From Panaeolus papilionaceus (taxonomy: Eukaryota; Basidiomycota; Agaricomycetes; Agaricales), in the NCBI GenBank assembly GCA_015501605.1, contig JADNRZ010000003.1:558001-622000 (forward strand): a stretch of 64,000 nucleotides of DNA, read 5' to 3'. The notes beneath the pieces were generated by a model, which had not been told where the DNA came from, made no database searches, and saw nothing but the letters and a program-made list of their open reading frames with translations. Shown here in pieces: positions 11,986 to 25,300 of this stretch. The position numbers were made by a program, and so were the translations under genes. Position 1 is the stretch's first letter, and the number at the start of each line of letters is the position of its first letter.

Positions 11986-13941
11986 ATGTCAGAGGCAATT
12001 GATTATACCCCTGTCGAACAAAGCCGGCAGGCTTCCTATCTCATGGGTCAGTCGAATCTATGACAAACAAGGCAGACCCGCTGATCGACTGATGATAACT
12101 GATATGCGGAACGGCTACAGTTTCTGCCTTGGTGATTTATGTGTATGATCTGTTTTATACCCTCCCCGAGGAAGTCCAATACATCTGGAGGTGAGTAGAT
12201 ACCTTTTTTCAGTACCAAAACAAGAGGCCTCATGTGTGGCTCTCCAACAGAGCTAGATGGTCACTTCCAAAGGTTTTGTATCTTGGAGTGAGATATTGGG
12301 GGATCTTTATTGTCGCGTGAGTACTTTCAACGTTGAGATATAGTACTCCGCCATCATTGAACAAACTTATACTACACTAGCGCATACGCTATTGGTTCGT
12401 GGCATTCTTAATATAGTGATAGAAAGCTAATATACTTTTGATATTTCACCAGTATTTTCGCGCGTTATGACTTCCCTGGAGGTAAGCAATGCATTCTTTC
12501 GTTGGTACATCCCCTATTCCTGATCAAATACCTAACGACTAGGCGTCAGTATCTTGTCTCAAGGAAATAATGCTGTGATACTCTTCTAACCGTCTTGCTA
12601 CTACAGGTGCAAGTCCTCTGATTGGGCCTATGTCATGTGAGTGAAATGTTATGCTTCATGTTTGATTTTCTCAAATTTGCCTATCACAAGGGGAGCTGCA
12701 GTAATAGCTCCTCTCGTGAACATCATACATTCGATGAGACTTTATGCACTCTATGAGCGCAGCAGAAAAGGTTCGAATAAAGTTATTCTCTGTGGCACGC
12801 TTTCGGATGACTTTTATAATCGATATACCATTACTCTAGTGCTATATTTTGTCTCTTTTGTTTGCATTTGTGGGTAGTATCAATTGCTATTACGAATTTT
12901 TCGGGATACTGACTCCATTCTACAGCTGAAGCAGTGGTACGTTCACCGATAAGTACATAAGCTTCAGTCCCGGCCTCATGTCAGTCAATGTGGCCACAGA
13001 TTCAATTCGCGGTCACGGCGGTCTTGGTCAGAGAGGAAACAAGAAACACTGTCCTCGGGGATCCAAGGTACCCCTTACTCGGGTGTCTGGGAAAGATCGG
13101 ACACAGAACACTGTTGTTTAGTCTGCTTGACTGGTCAGTTGTCTACACATACCATACCGTTTTCTTGTTCTGAATCAAGCGAATCACAGGATTCCTTACT
13201 TGATTTCGTCTTGTAAGTGCAGCTGCTCTTTATGGGACAGTACACATGGAGACTTATGGAGGGCTTTAAATTTCCAGGTGTTTTCTTCATCATGACGGTT
13301 TACAAGCTTCGTCCCAAATACAGGACAGGGTCTATAGATTCGAGAACAAATCGTTTACCGCTCCACGAAGGCTTCATGAAAGGTGGTGCCCTGTGCTTCC
13401 TAACGCAAGTATCTTCTTCACGTATTTGACTCTCAACATCAGTTGGCTGATAACTGACCGCTCATGTCCTAATAGGGTCGCTGGTAGGTCATCAATTAAC
13501 GTTGCCGATCAGAAATTGACAACGATTGGCTTAACCTGTCAGTTGCAATTCCTATAAGTGCCTCTGTTGCCATTGGCGTAAAGAACCCTTTTGCAGTTTT
13601 GTATATTCCGTACGTGGTGTTACTCAATATTTGTACTTACACACCGGCATTCTAACTTTGGCTTTGGCTTGCCATTCGAATCTGCATTCCTTCAGATGGC
13701 TTCGTCTGGCGTTATCATTTGCAGTGAGCGTTTAATTGTTTGTGAACACTTTCTTGGCATCACTGAACCGTTATCTCAGGGGTGCAGACTGATATTGACG
13801 CTCCGACGAGCAGGTATTGAAGGGAGAGTGTTGAATGAAGAAACCATCATGGGGATGGAAACATGGGAAGCCGCGCCAGGCGAGTCAATTGCCTTTCGAC
13901 ATTCGACGTCCAACGGAGACGCAGAGTCTTATATTGGGTAG
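11986..13941 (+). CDS. DUF6533-type multi-pass membrane protein
   Basis: The start MSEAIDYTPVEQSRQASYL is followed, after an intron, by the hallmark N-terminal block of the DUF6533 family: VSALVIYVYDLFYTLPEEVQ, YIWRARWSLPKVLYL and RYWGIFIVA. These proteins have about seven membrane spans and occur in large numbers in mushroom fungi; their function is unknown. Later exons give hydrophobic segments and, near the end, RLILTLRRAGIEG, matching the usual C-terminal Arg/Leu motif, then a hydrophilic tail to a stop at 13939-13941. Introns are numerous. The 5' exons are clear, but I could not fix every junction after about 12.6 kb, and the last junction near 13.72-13.78 kb stays ambiguous. A further 3' exon in 14045-14290, where another frame is open, is possible. 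Damage in the middle of the gene cannot be excluded. Confidence 0.72.
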
Positions 13942-15105
13942 TAGTCGAGTACTCTTGTACCACTGCGGGGTATCCATTACATCTAGGCCTGTATTTAAAA
14001 CAGTCTATGCGGGGGTTCGAACACCGCGACGCACCCGAGGTACAGTAAGCAGCTTGGAACTGATTCACTTCGACACCCTCCCAGTAGGCGTACACCGAGA
14101 GGTTAATGTTGACAATGCCGGTGAGGATCATGCCCCCGCAAACTCTACCATTGCTGCATCGGGTCGTGCATCGAGCTGGGTCAAGGTCTGCGGCTTCACT
14201 CTGCCAGACCTTGAGTTTCGTGTTCAGCGGCGAGTTGGGATCACCACTATAAGTGTGAGATATGAGGATGCTGGGGTACTGTTACAGTAATTTACTACGG
14301 TTGACTAGTTAATTGTTGGAATTTGCGATGGCCGCACAGTGTGGGAGAGTGCGCGGCTAAGCGAGCAAATTTGCCGCTGGTCCACGCATTATTGGTCGCG
14401 CATTTGCTCTTCTTATTCTGGAATCATTGTTTTATATCATCTACCTTGTTCATTGAGACTTAGGGGGTGATCAATTGGGTGGCTTGATTATCGGTGGGGG
14501 ATAGTGGGGTGGTCGTGGTAATGAAGGCGTTTCGTTTCGTTTCGTTTCGTTTCGTTTCGTTTCATTTGTTCCTACCTTTGTGGAGGGATGTAATTGACTT
14601 TTTTGATTTTAGCGATACATGCCCTTAATTTACACTGGTGAATTTATTGAAAGCTATGAACTGTCAATGCGACGCTGCTTGGAAACTTTACAGCAATGAC
14701 GAGGATGTGCTGTCTTAGCTGCGTCGGCAACAACTCACCTAAAGTGATGCAGATACTCAAGTGATGGAAATGGCTTGGGGCGGTACTATCCAAGATACAT
14801 GTTGTCGGGAAATATAATCTAGCGTCGCCATATTTCACTGGATCCGTGCATCGTGACCTCTTAGATTAGATTAGATACTCACACTCATGTGATCGCGTCG
14901 GTGGCTGAGGCTACTGCATAGCGGCATCGCACACTGGAATCATCACTACATCTTGTCCTCAACCACTGGGGTTGCCCCTTGAGGCGGCTCTGCCGCTTTC
15001 ATCACGGATCCAGCCCGAAATCCATAACTACAACCGCAGAATAAAACGCATACGCAACATGAAAATTATCAAAAAGGGTCCAATATATATCGTCAGCTCC
15101 AATAA
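13942..15105. other. start of the gene desert, with a pentanucleotide microsatellite
   Basis: No gene can be defended. A frame stays open to 14290 and could be a last exon of the preceding gene, but no supporting motif is visible. A CGTTT microsatellite lies at 14528-14562. Confidence 0.45.
14528..14562 (+). repeat. microsatellite (CGTTT)7
   Basis: Seven perfect head-to-tail copies of the pentamer CGTTT, ending where the unit changes to CATTT. It lies in noncoding DNA downstream of the DUF6533 gene. Confidence 0.95.
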
Positions 15106-15412
15106 TCAGAATCGACCCCAGATGCCCCTAATTTTATCCACGACCTTCCTCCGGAGCCCTGATAACTTGCTCATTCGGCCCTTCAGCGACCAAGAACGTC
15201 TAGGCGCCCGAGTAGCTTCATGTTCTGTGACAGCAGGAGTGGATGATGCAAATGGTTGTTTGACAACGACATCTGAACTGAGTGCGGGCACGGCGAGTGA
15301 TGCTATGACGTTGGCAGTTTGATGCTCGGAGGATGAAGAAGGCGCGTCTTCTTCGTTCACATGAGTGACAGGATGGGATTGCGTGGCCGGCTGGTCAGGA
15401 GTACTGCCTGCA
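15106..15412 (-). pseudogene. possible last exon or relic of an unrecognised gene (basic amphipathic C-tail)
   Basis: On the minus strand a plausible acceptor (CGTTATAG) is followed by about 100 open codons ending at a stop near 15106. The translation begins DAGSTPDQPATQ, passes through a Ser/Glu-rich linker and ends in a strongly basic, helical-looking tail (LKGRMSKLSGLRRKVVDKIR, then GIWGRF). Composition looks protein-like, but no ATG lies in the frame and I could not connect an upstream exon with confidence. It may belong with the exon-like segments at 17.1-17.65 kb on the same strand, or be chance. Confidence 0.3.
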
Positions 15413-17117
15413 TCCTATAACGACGAAGACCTGGAAGGAGCAACGGCTTCTGCACCATTTAGGTCTATCCAAACTTTTCAACATTTCCGCCCTCCTTGTG
15501 ACCACCTTTTGTTCTGCGAACATGTATGTGAACTTGCGCACTTGAACAACATTCACTGAAGCATTAATCTGACCAGGTAATATTACCTTCGATCCTTGGT
15601 CCGACGATTGAGCTTGGTTGGCTCGGCATGGCCTTTCGAACATTCATATGCTTTGAATTGGGCCTACCAATTCAATTTATATGATAGCACTCTATGAGAT
15701 ATTCGTTGTATTCTTATTTTTCAATTAATCTGCCTCTACAGTTACGACCAGTTGAGTTCTTTGGAGTTTCCATGAGAATTATCGGCCCCCTCACTTCGAC
15801 TATCCGGCCTCGAGCTAGCAGGCCCTTGAAATACCTGCATCAGTAGGTTAACGACGTAATTTGTCTATGCCTACTCGAGACTCACGTTCGAAGTCACCCA
15901 AAGGGATTTGGGTAACGCTGTTCAATGTCTTCACCTCCACAATATACAGGTGGTTAATGTGGGATAATCACTTTACTTGCTCGTTGATGCGTCAGCATAG
16001 TTTCTCCTAGGTTCTTGTCCTTCAAAAAAAGCCAACTGAGTTACCATACGCGTCTCTGCTTCACATTTCGCGAAAGGTTTTGGGGATCAGAAAAATGTCT
16101 TGCACTGTTTGATATGTCAATTTCTGTGGTGTATCACACTTCCGAGCGCCCCATGGAGGGTTCTCCGAGGATCTAATGCGACTTGTACACACAGCTCTAG
16201 TAACACGGTGGATATGCGGCTCTCTACTTGTCTTCACGCTTGGTAGTGCTAAGGCACGCGAGGTACTTTTTAATTCGTCGCGTTGTGTCACAACTTGTCA
16301 GCGATACATCATCCATCCTTGGAGATGACTTGCTCTTACATATCAGGATTATCCAGGAAAGAACCTGTAGTGGGTCGCTCCCCGCATATTTTTATCCGAG
16401 GTCTGCGGAAGAGTTTTTAGGTATTTCGTAAGGCGGGGAGGTACTGTGAATGAACTATTCTGATGCCTCTTGAACATAGACACATCTTAGGTTTTTGTGA
16501 TTCAGAAACCATGTGAGTGACATTCAAAAAAAATTATGTACCTATTTCTATGAAGCACTTTCATGAGGCGTCGACTCGGAAAGACTCTCTCGAATCATAC
16601 ATGAGTCGATAGACTTACAATGTCGCTCGAACCGTGTCTTAGATCTCTTGCCCCTATCCACTGATAGTCGGACGCGCTGCTTTCTCTCGGTTTTTGGTCG
16701 AGGTTCGTAATTCTAATACTAATAGGCTCTAGTATTCACCAGACAGATTCTTCAAACACATGACCCACTCACATCATACATGCGAAGAACACCCCTTGTA
16801 CGATGGCTACTTCACCAATGGCCATACGATGATGCATATGATGGTGATGATCGTGCTTCGGACTTTCAATTCTGGTCGTCTCTGTCATCACAAATGGCAG
16901 CAAGGGGTAAACATGCCCCGGTCCCTTGGATGTTGACGAGGTTTCCCGTTTCTAGATAGTGATATCTGACGTCTCTACCCATCTTAAGATCGCGATTTCC
17001 GAGTGAAAGCCAGTGCATAAAAAGGCTTGAAAGGATGTCATGAATCTGAATATGGACTATTTACGTTTGAAAGACGTTTCGAGTTGCCATCGAAGTGCAC
17101 CAGAGGAGATAATCAAG
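15413..17117. other. gene-desert segment, nothing recognised
   Basis: Frequent stops occur in all frames and there are no motifs. One may suspect eroded introns and exons of a minus-strand gene spanning 15.1-17.7 kb, but I cannot support this. Confidence 0.35.
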
Positions 17118-17640
17118 CTAGAAAAATGTTTCTCGAGTGATAGAATAATGCATGCATGTCGGACTTTCGATTCCCCAGCTAAGCAAACGTGGCTTGTCAG
17201 TCTCGTATACCATCAGCGGGACAGTTGTGTCCAGAGCTGGCTTGGTTCTGCCAATGTTATCAGCCTGAAAGAGACTCAAAGAGTCTCGGACATTGACAGT
17301 TCTATTTGGATCGAGAAGATAGAATCTTTGTGGGGTAAGGGCTCGCATCAAAGTGTAATGCGCTTCAGGAGAAAGGGATGCGGGGTAATCAACGTTAAGG
17401 ATGTCAGCTGAAGCGGTTATCGCTAGCAACCAATGTTGTATCTGAACTCGTGTGACGCCCAGGGACAAAGAAAACGACATAGAAAGGTGAAGATCATATG
17501 CCTATCTGTCAGTCTCGTTGAGGGTTACTAACCTCGGCAATTTGATCTTTTGGCACTTCGCCGTCGGTGTGAGAGATTTCAGGTTATCGACATTGACCTG
17601 AAAGGGGGGCGGATATCGGAGGCCGCATAAAGTACGCAGC
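17118..17640 (-). pseudogene. exon-like minus-strand segments of an unrecognised protein
   Basis: Two adjacent minus-strand stretches read like protein. The first, from about 17600, gives VNVDNLKSLTPTAKCQKIKL after a pyrimidine-tract acceptor ending TTTCAG. The second, ending at 17118, contains ADILNVDYPASLSPEAHYTL, ALTPQRFYLLDPNRTVNVRD and PALDTTVPLMVYETDKPRL. A canonical-looking donor and an acceptor ending TTGCTAG could join them. I do not recognise the family and found no start codon exon. The opposite strand is also open for 123 codons here, so chance is not excluded. It may be a relic or a poorly preserved orphan gene. Confidence 0.3.
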
Positions 17641-20600
17641 TTCAGGTGGAAATGGTATGATTTAATTCTTTGAAGACTCGTCTCGTGTCGAGCAACGATA
17701 ATAATGTGCACACGGATTAAAGAAACACAGTGTAGATTCGGAACAGTAACTGATTGAGCAGGGTCGTGGCTCAAAGCACCTGAACAACACAGTTGGTGAG
17801 ATCAGCATTCTGTATGACGTTCGTCGCAAGAGGCATTTCTTTTCAAGGCCTGAAAATGACTCAACTGTCCTTTCATCACAATAATCACGTTCATTCGTCA
17901 TACTATTGTGTGCCACTTGAAGCTCCGAAAATATGATCCGTCCCTTCGCGCCGTAATCTTATCATTGTTTGTTCCTCGTCTATTCTTTTCATTCAACTCA
18001 ACGGAGCAAGAGAGACCCCATTATACTGGAGATACTAGCACAGTTTTGACAATAGGAATTGGGTCACAAGGACCAATTGTTGGGTTTCTTTCACTCCGGC
18101 CCTGGAATCGGGTGAGGCGAGTACAAGTGTGTAGCTGTACTATTCTTTCAACAAACCGCTCAAACTAATAATTGACGAAGGTGTGATACCTGTAATTAGT
18201 AAGATCCGACACCCGCATTTAACGTTAAACGCTCAACATTAAGACCAAGACCGTCGATCGTAACTTCTAGGAGGTTGGTGCACCCTGATACAACTTTTAG
18301 ATGACGGCACAGGGAAGGAGCATGATGGCTGCGACTCTGTGTTGCCTTCGAAAGTGTTACCCAGTTGGATGAGATAGCCTAGACTGCTCGATATCTTGAA
18401 CAGTTGCATCTAAATTCTCCAAAGACGATTTAAACTTTCCAGCTTACTGTAAGGGGTCATGAGTCCAGACTGAAGAAAGCTAACCAATCAGCTTCGAGGG
18501 GAAGTTGGTAGGTGCATGCATGAACATTACGTCGTTCATTCTACTTCCCATCTTCGTCATAATAGGACCAACGCACAGCACCCCTCGACAGTCTCAGCAA
18601 GACTTGGACCCACCAATCCCGACTTCGAACCCGTTCTATCACATCAGGATGTCACAAAGACCCAAACACTGCCAGGCTCATGATGAAGTTCGATACTATC
18701 ATACGGTAGATGAAATCAAAGAACCTTATCACAGATACCTCTATTTTTATGCCGATTGACCGGGGCGTTGATCATGATAGCTACGAGTCTACCAATACAT
18801 ACTGATATGAAGTCATCGTGCTCCATTGGGCTGTGTACGCACACTACTTGGAGCCAAAAGAATTCGCCGACAATGTATCACAATGCGAAGCATAATATCA
18901 AAATACGGCGTAAATGACGTCGATGTAGTAAGTAAATCTCCGTAAATTTCCGTTGCCCACCTAGAGACATACAACATACAACCTGTGAATGTGAACCAAG
19001 TCTCGAATGATGGGCGCTTTTTAGCCGACGATCCGACTGAGTGTGACGTTCCACAGTTGACAGGCGTTCGAAGCCTCAATGGTCACGAATTTCATCGGAT
19101 ATGCACAGGGTATACAGCAACTTGTCTGAAATTTCGTTATTTCTGCATCATTCATTGGGTTCTGTCTGGAGATGGTACTGGGACCGACGTTCAGGAAAGC
19201 AATATATTACGATCTTATCAGTCACCCCGCTAAGAGAATCCTCGTTATATGGTCTTCACCTTGTTGGTTTAAACCCAATTTAACCTGTGTGACTGAGATA
19301 AGTAGAACCAGTGCCACTGGAGCTATACAACAGAGTGTTTTGTAGTAAAGTATGCGTCATATCACCACTGTTGCCAGAAATGGTCTACTGATTAGCTTTG
19401 TAATTCAAGGGCCTCCACCACCTAACCTTGATGGGGAACTTATTCGATGTTGGAAGGCAAGGAGCACACGCAGGTTAAAAGCTTAACGCTTTAGTGCCCA
19501 TCCAGACGCATGTGCGTCAGGTATTTGAATTCAGTTAACAGCAAGTCCAACAGCACACATTGACACGTTCACTGGAACTGGCAGCCCCACGAATACCCGT
19601 TCCCGAAAGTTTGAAGGGGGTGAGCTCATATGAGCGGGGGTTGTGTCTCAACGTTCAGCTGACCAGTGCCAGTGCCCTAGCTAATTCTGCTGGTTTCCAT
19701 TATCCCCTCCGACCTCGTGCGGGGCTCAGGGTTGACGCTCACCCTGGCGGTGGTAGTAGCAATGCTAACGGGCCTTTGGAGACCAAACGGATAGATAGCC
19801 TAGACAAGCAGCTGTATGAAGACAAAACCCTCTCTTTAATTTCCTGCAACATCACGATAGTTTATTGCGCAAAGGCAAACAGTATATTCTCGGCAGTGAT
19901 GCTGCAACTTGCACGTCTCCAGATATACCACGAACCTTGTAGCTCAACGCAGGATGCACGTTCTTCTCGTTCCTACCTTGCAACACGTTTGAGGGAAGCC
20001 GATCAGATATCGTGGAGATCCAACTGTTGTTTCGAAGGGATAAACGTTGAACGTCGATGGAATAACACACGTTGCACGAAGACAAGGGTCGTTTCGGCTT
20101 TCTCCGAGTCTCAGCCAGTAAGTGGGAATGAGTGTTCACTTGTTCCCCTGGACTTATCTGTCTTTCATGTGGTGTTGGCGAGCTTGTACTTCTGACAGCC
20201 CTGGACTCGGAGAAGAATACCTGAGCTAACTGAGGATGAACTTCTATAGAGTCTCCAAATCCCAATGGGCATATAGGTAAAGAGGCCACTTGAACAGGCT
20301 CCCTCTTGGCTTCACTGCAACTTTCCGAGTAATAGGACATACTCAGCCACCAGGTCCGGCCTCTCCGGTCAGCATGACATGGTAGATCTGCTGAGACACC
20401 ATTTAGAGACGCTGTTTGATCGAAATTTCACCATTCGGACTTTCTGCATCCATCGCGCTTTCCCAGTACTTTATCATTCAGGTTCGATTTTGTCACGCTC
20501 GCTCGTCGTTTTCCTCATGCCTTGCAAACAGTTGGCAGGTCCGATGTTTGTCAGGTTGGATCATTATATTGCGAGCGTAAATACGCTAATCAATAGAGTG

Positions 20601-23600
20601 AACGACGGGAAAATCCAGCTGAGAAGCAGACAAATATTATAACTTTCTGAGCGCAGCAGGAGCTGGGCTTCCCATGATGAATCGATTACATGGAGGATTC
20701 GATCGGCGTCAGTGAAGTTGATTGAGTGGTCCCTCCATGTTCCACAATAATCATGATGATGCAGTAATTGTCCGCGTTGGAGTGGCGAAGAGCGGGTACA
20801 AGTCACCAGTGACATACCTATTCACTGTTTAGTTGAGAAGCGGTCAATTCATTCGTCTTCTTAAGAAGTACTTGTTCCTGTCCGGTGTCGATCTCAATTG
20901 GGAGTCGTGTCATGACTCAAAACACTTGCAATTCAAAGGATTCGGAGTGGGGTGATAGGTGTAATATGGCCGATCGATTTTGGATGCCTCTAGCCAACAG
21001 CTGAATTTTTTTGTAGGCAGGTCCCCAAATAATCAGTGCGATTCTCCAGGATCGATTAACCTTGAGTAACTCGGTAGGAAGGCCCCAGTCTCCAGCTCCC
21101 TGAACTCCAATGATTGTCTGGAGTCTGTAGTGGCGGAATATATGGCACTAGAAGTGTCAGGACAGGCGGCATTTTTCAAACTCTTATCTATTCCACAACG
21201 CGTTGCGCGTAGACTTCCGATGCGGAGTTTTGATAGCGCAATTCCTCTTATTTCATTGAGCCTGCATAAATGGTAGGCATCATAAACGCCAACTCCGTGC
21301 TTCGATTGGTGTTATTTGTCACGCAAATCGATCTGGATGAATCCGTTTTTGAAGTACTTACATGAATCTGCCTCCGAAGTCAAAAAGCGGCCTTGCCTTG
21401 GCTCTGGGGTTGTCTGCTTAGCGAAAGACGGCGCCCATGCGTACGTACGCATTGAAATGTTCTGACAGGTCCAATCTTTTATCGTGAAGTCAAATGACAT
21501 CTTCCGGGAATTAGGAGTGCGCAGAGTTGATTGAGATACCGTCGAGTATCAGATCAAGCTCTCAGCAAAGTAACGACAACGACGTCAAATCACGAGAGCT
21601 GTGTCAAACCACAATCCTGACATCGACTTAGACGACTTCATAGATACATCCATTACCCAGCGGCCTCTTGAGAAAGACTGGCTCCTTCGACTCGTGTTCA
21701 AACTATTTGATTTACCAGCCCTTATGATTGGAGGAAAGTTCATTACCCCTGATCCCTGAGTCTCCAGCTTCATGCAAGCTTAATCTCTCTAGGAGATAGA
21801 TATCAATACTGTCGCACCAAACCTGGACCCTGCACTGTCAAGCTATCAGCTGAATCAAAGTACACACTTACAGGGGACAATGAGGATTGCTTCGAGGGGT
21901 CATGCCTGTCATATGTGTCGATCGTACCGTTGTGTACTGACGAATGACCCTCATTGAGGCTTATGCCGCGCCCTCGGCGGGGTAGTGACAGACCCTTAGT
22001 TACTGGTTATATTTGTCTGAGGATCGAAAGCCCGCAATCCTGAGCAGTACCTAACTAAAAAGCACCGAAAACAGTAGCACAACTCGAGTATAATACAAAT
22101 GGAACAAAAATAATCGAGATGGCTTTAAAGGTTCCAGATTTAAATTTCTTGTGGTATGAGGCTTCTCGACGACCCTTCAGAATATTTGACAACCATGAGC
22201 TGTCTAACTAAAATTAAAGAGCGACGAGCTCCTTAATCCCTAATCGCAGCACCGCACCGTGCAGCCGTCCAGTCAAATTTCTTCTGTCGTGTACAGCGTG
22301 GCCAGTACGTGCACTCAGGGAGAACCTCTCGAGGTCAGGCTTGGTGTTATATTCTCGGCTTTTATCTTGATTTATATTATTCCGGGCCCGCTAATGATGC
22401 TTCTGACGATCTGATCGCTGGTTGAGTGCGTCTGGCCTTCGCAGGAGGCGAACAACATAGGTATAGCAACCGATGTTGGCCCTATGATATTATTATCTCT
22501 GCCACTTATCTCAGACTGGAAGGAGGAGCTCGATAGCAAGGCGCACTTCTTAAACGCGTTTCAACGCAGCTTGTCACAGATCATGATCCCATCGTCTGCG
22601 GCCGTAGGAACTGGCGTCAGCGGTATGGAAAGTCTATACAGTGCGCTAAATTAGGAGACAATGCGAGTCGTCGAGGGACTGAAGTTCTATGTCGTACGAC
22701 CAACCATATATGTGGTCATTGAAGTCACTACAGCTCGGAGCCCGGACATAATCACGAGAGATTCCTTCGACACAGCGCGGTCATAATGGGGTCATAGTAC
22801 AAGCAACTGACCCACCTCATTGAATCGGTATCTCAAATTAAGCACCCCACATCTGCGTTTCTACACATCAAGCGGCCCATGAATATTTAGATGACGATCA
22901 TGATCAGGGATGTGCTCACTGATTGTCGCGCGTCGAAGGCTTGTCACGCTGCGTTCGCGCCCCCGCTTCTCATTATGTAAAATCGGATAGGGGCTAATTA
23001 AAATATCAGTCTTCTCGACAGAGCGATTCGAATTCCGTAGTTAGTCGTTAACATTGATTATTCAGGTTCACCTTTTGACACTTACCTACCCTGCTCCGCC
23101 TGGTTGCTATTCTTGACGCGCTGACAACTCAGGCAACGCCAAATCCAATTAAAAACTTAAATACCGTTCAAAAGGGGTTCAAACGACCACGAGGCGTGTC
23201 TGAGTACTACGCGAAAAAGATGAGATGTCAAGACGCCAGTATTAACCCGCCTCTGATGTCCAGGGACATTCACGATAACGCGCTTTTTTAATCCAGATGA
23301 AGCAATGCGATAGTCTATCTTGGGTCTTTAAGTTTTGATCTTTATTAAGACCCTTTTCGCTGTCCAGGTTCGGTCAAATTTCTAACTCTCGTCTTCCAAA
23401 TATGTTGAAACCCGCTCCTCAGATGCGTGCATGTAGTCTCAGCGACGTCTGTAACTGGATATACCATCAACAAGTTGAATAGCCGAGACGGCCCTCCAAT
23501 TCGAACAGAATCCCGCCAGACAGTTTCCTCCTTGGTACGTTTAAACCTGCACTTTCTATACGCTGCACCTGTCGTAAGCAGTCAAAAATTTACAACCTTC

Positions 23601-25300
23601 TGCCTAATTTTATACTCTTGAAATTAAGCCACTAAACCAACCTCCTCCTTCCTTATACTTCTGAAGTATTTTTTTCCTTCCGGTGTATTATTATCTCTTC
23701 GGTTTCCTATTCAACCTTCTGTTTCATCAGAATCTAATCTCTGCTGTGACGCAGGGCCTGAAATGAAGTTAAGAAGTACTATAATAAGAATTCCTTCACA
23801 ACTTCATTGTATAGCTCGATAGAGCCTCGGAATTGCCGAGTTTAGGTATCCGCAGAAACGCCATTTTTGGTGCGTCCTATACATACCATATTTATGTCAA
23901 TGTCACCTCCGTTTATAGCGTCCATCCAAACATGTCGGACGGTGATTTACTTATTTATATGCAGCGTTTGAACTACCTTACCTCCCGCATCAATTCCGCA
24001 TGGCATCACGACATACCGAACTCTATCGGATAACGATAACAACGACAGGTACGGAGCGTACTTACCTCGACTCGGACTCGGACTGGTGACTTACGCGTGG
24101 ATACAGGGTTGCTAACTACCGACCAGACGAGAAAGGTAACAGCACAGCTGTCGTTATACCCCGCAAGAGATGAAACACCGGACATGCAGTGTGTCATTCA
24201 AACAGAGTATTCGATTATCTCAATACTATATGTACAGTGACACCGATGCGGCTCCCTTCTATTTACACTATGACATCGCGTAGTGTGACGCTCGAACGAA
24301 AAGGATTGTGGTACAAATAAGCTCGGAGGGTCCTTAGTACCGTGCTTACAGCAGCAAGTCACAGTTAAACATCCATATTCTACATAGAATACAATTGCTA
24401 AACATGGTTGTTTAGTATGCACCGGTACCAGGACACGCCATACCCGTCGTTCGGGGGCTGGCTATGACGCTCAGCCTGCACCCAACGGTAAGCTAAGCAT
24501 TGGTCAAGTAGCGTACGTAACCGCGTAATGGTATAGCATTTTAGATCCTTAAATTCAATTCAATTAGCAAAGCGATGGATCACTGTGACGAATACGGGGC
24601 TCGGGGACCTGAGCTAAGTACAGGTACGCGCGCAGCGGCCAGGGCAGCGGCACGCCATCAACGTAACGCGCTCGGATCCGCCGGGTCAGGATGTCTCTAA
24701 CACCCGAGTGTGTGGTCTCTCTAACTCGATGTCTACTTACTGACTACATTGGACACGCATATGTTTATTCATTCATAAAACATATATTATCTCGCCGTCA
24801 TCGATTCGCAGTTGAATGAGTGACATGTTAACTTAAGGTTAAGTCAATTGGTTAGAAGTTAGAATTATGACGGAGCGATGACGGAATTCAACGCTACTGA
24901 ATACAACCAAGCGATCGCAAATCATGTAATTCGAATCAAGAATTAGAAGCGTCACAAGGGCGCTATAGCCAACGAAGCCATCGACGATTATTGCAACTGC
25001 CGCTGAGTTGTAATCTTCTCAATGGTATCATTAAAACCTGCTGGTTTTCCGTTCACTGGTTGTGATCTACACGTCCACTGCGGCTCCGTACGTTATCTGC
25101 TGCTGCGTAGACGCATAGGAGCATAATATGGTGCAATTCGTAATGAAATAGGAGAGCGCTGTGGCCGGTACGATGCCCGGTGGTCATGGGTCGTTGCTTT
25201 GCTTCGCGTTGCGCTCACGCTCATTGACGTTGAGAATCAGCTCGATCATGATCAGGGCTTACAATTGTATCATAGTCAAGAGCGTGGGTGGGCTTGGACG
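17641..25300. other. gene desert, about 7.7 kb of unique-looking noncoding DNA
   Basis: No gene, transposase, reverse transcriptase motif, long terminal repeat or tandem array recognised. Open frames exist (for example 19560-20195 on plus and 19852-20340 on minus), but they overlap antisense and lack any family motif. CpG and TpA both occur freely, so it does not look like heavily RIP-mutated repeat DNA. It may be diverged intergenic sequence or fully eroded genes. Confidence 0.5.

Noticed and set aside
14008..14037. tRNA-like T-arm word GGGGGTTCGAACACCGC
   Set aside because: The five bases before TTCGAAC do not pair with those after it, and no A box, anticodon arm or acceptor stem can be folded around it.
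19560..20340. Two long antisense-overlapping open frames (211 and 162 codons)
   Set aside because: They overlap on opposite strands, start codons are weak or non-ATG, composition is unlike neighbouring genes and no family motif is visible.
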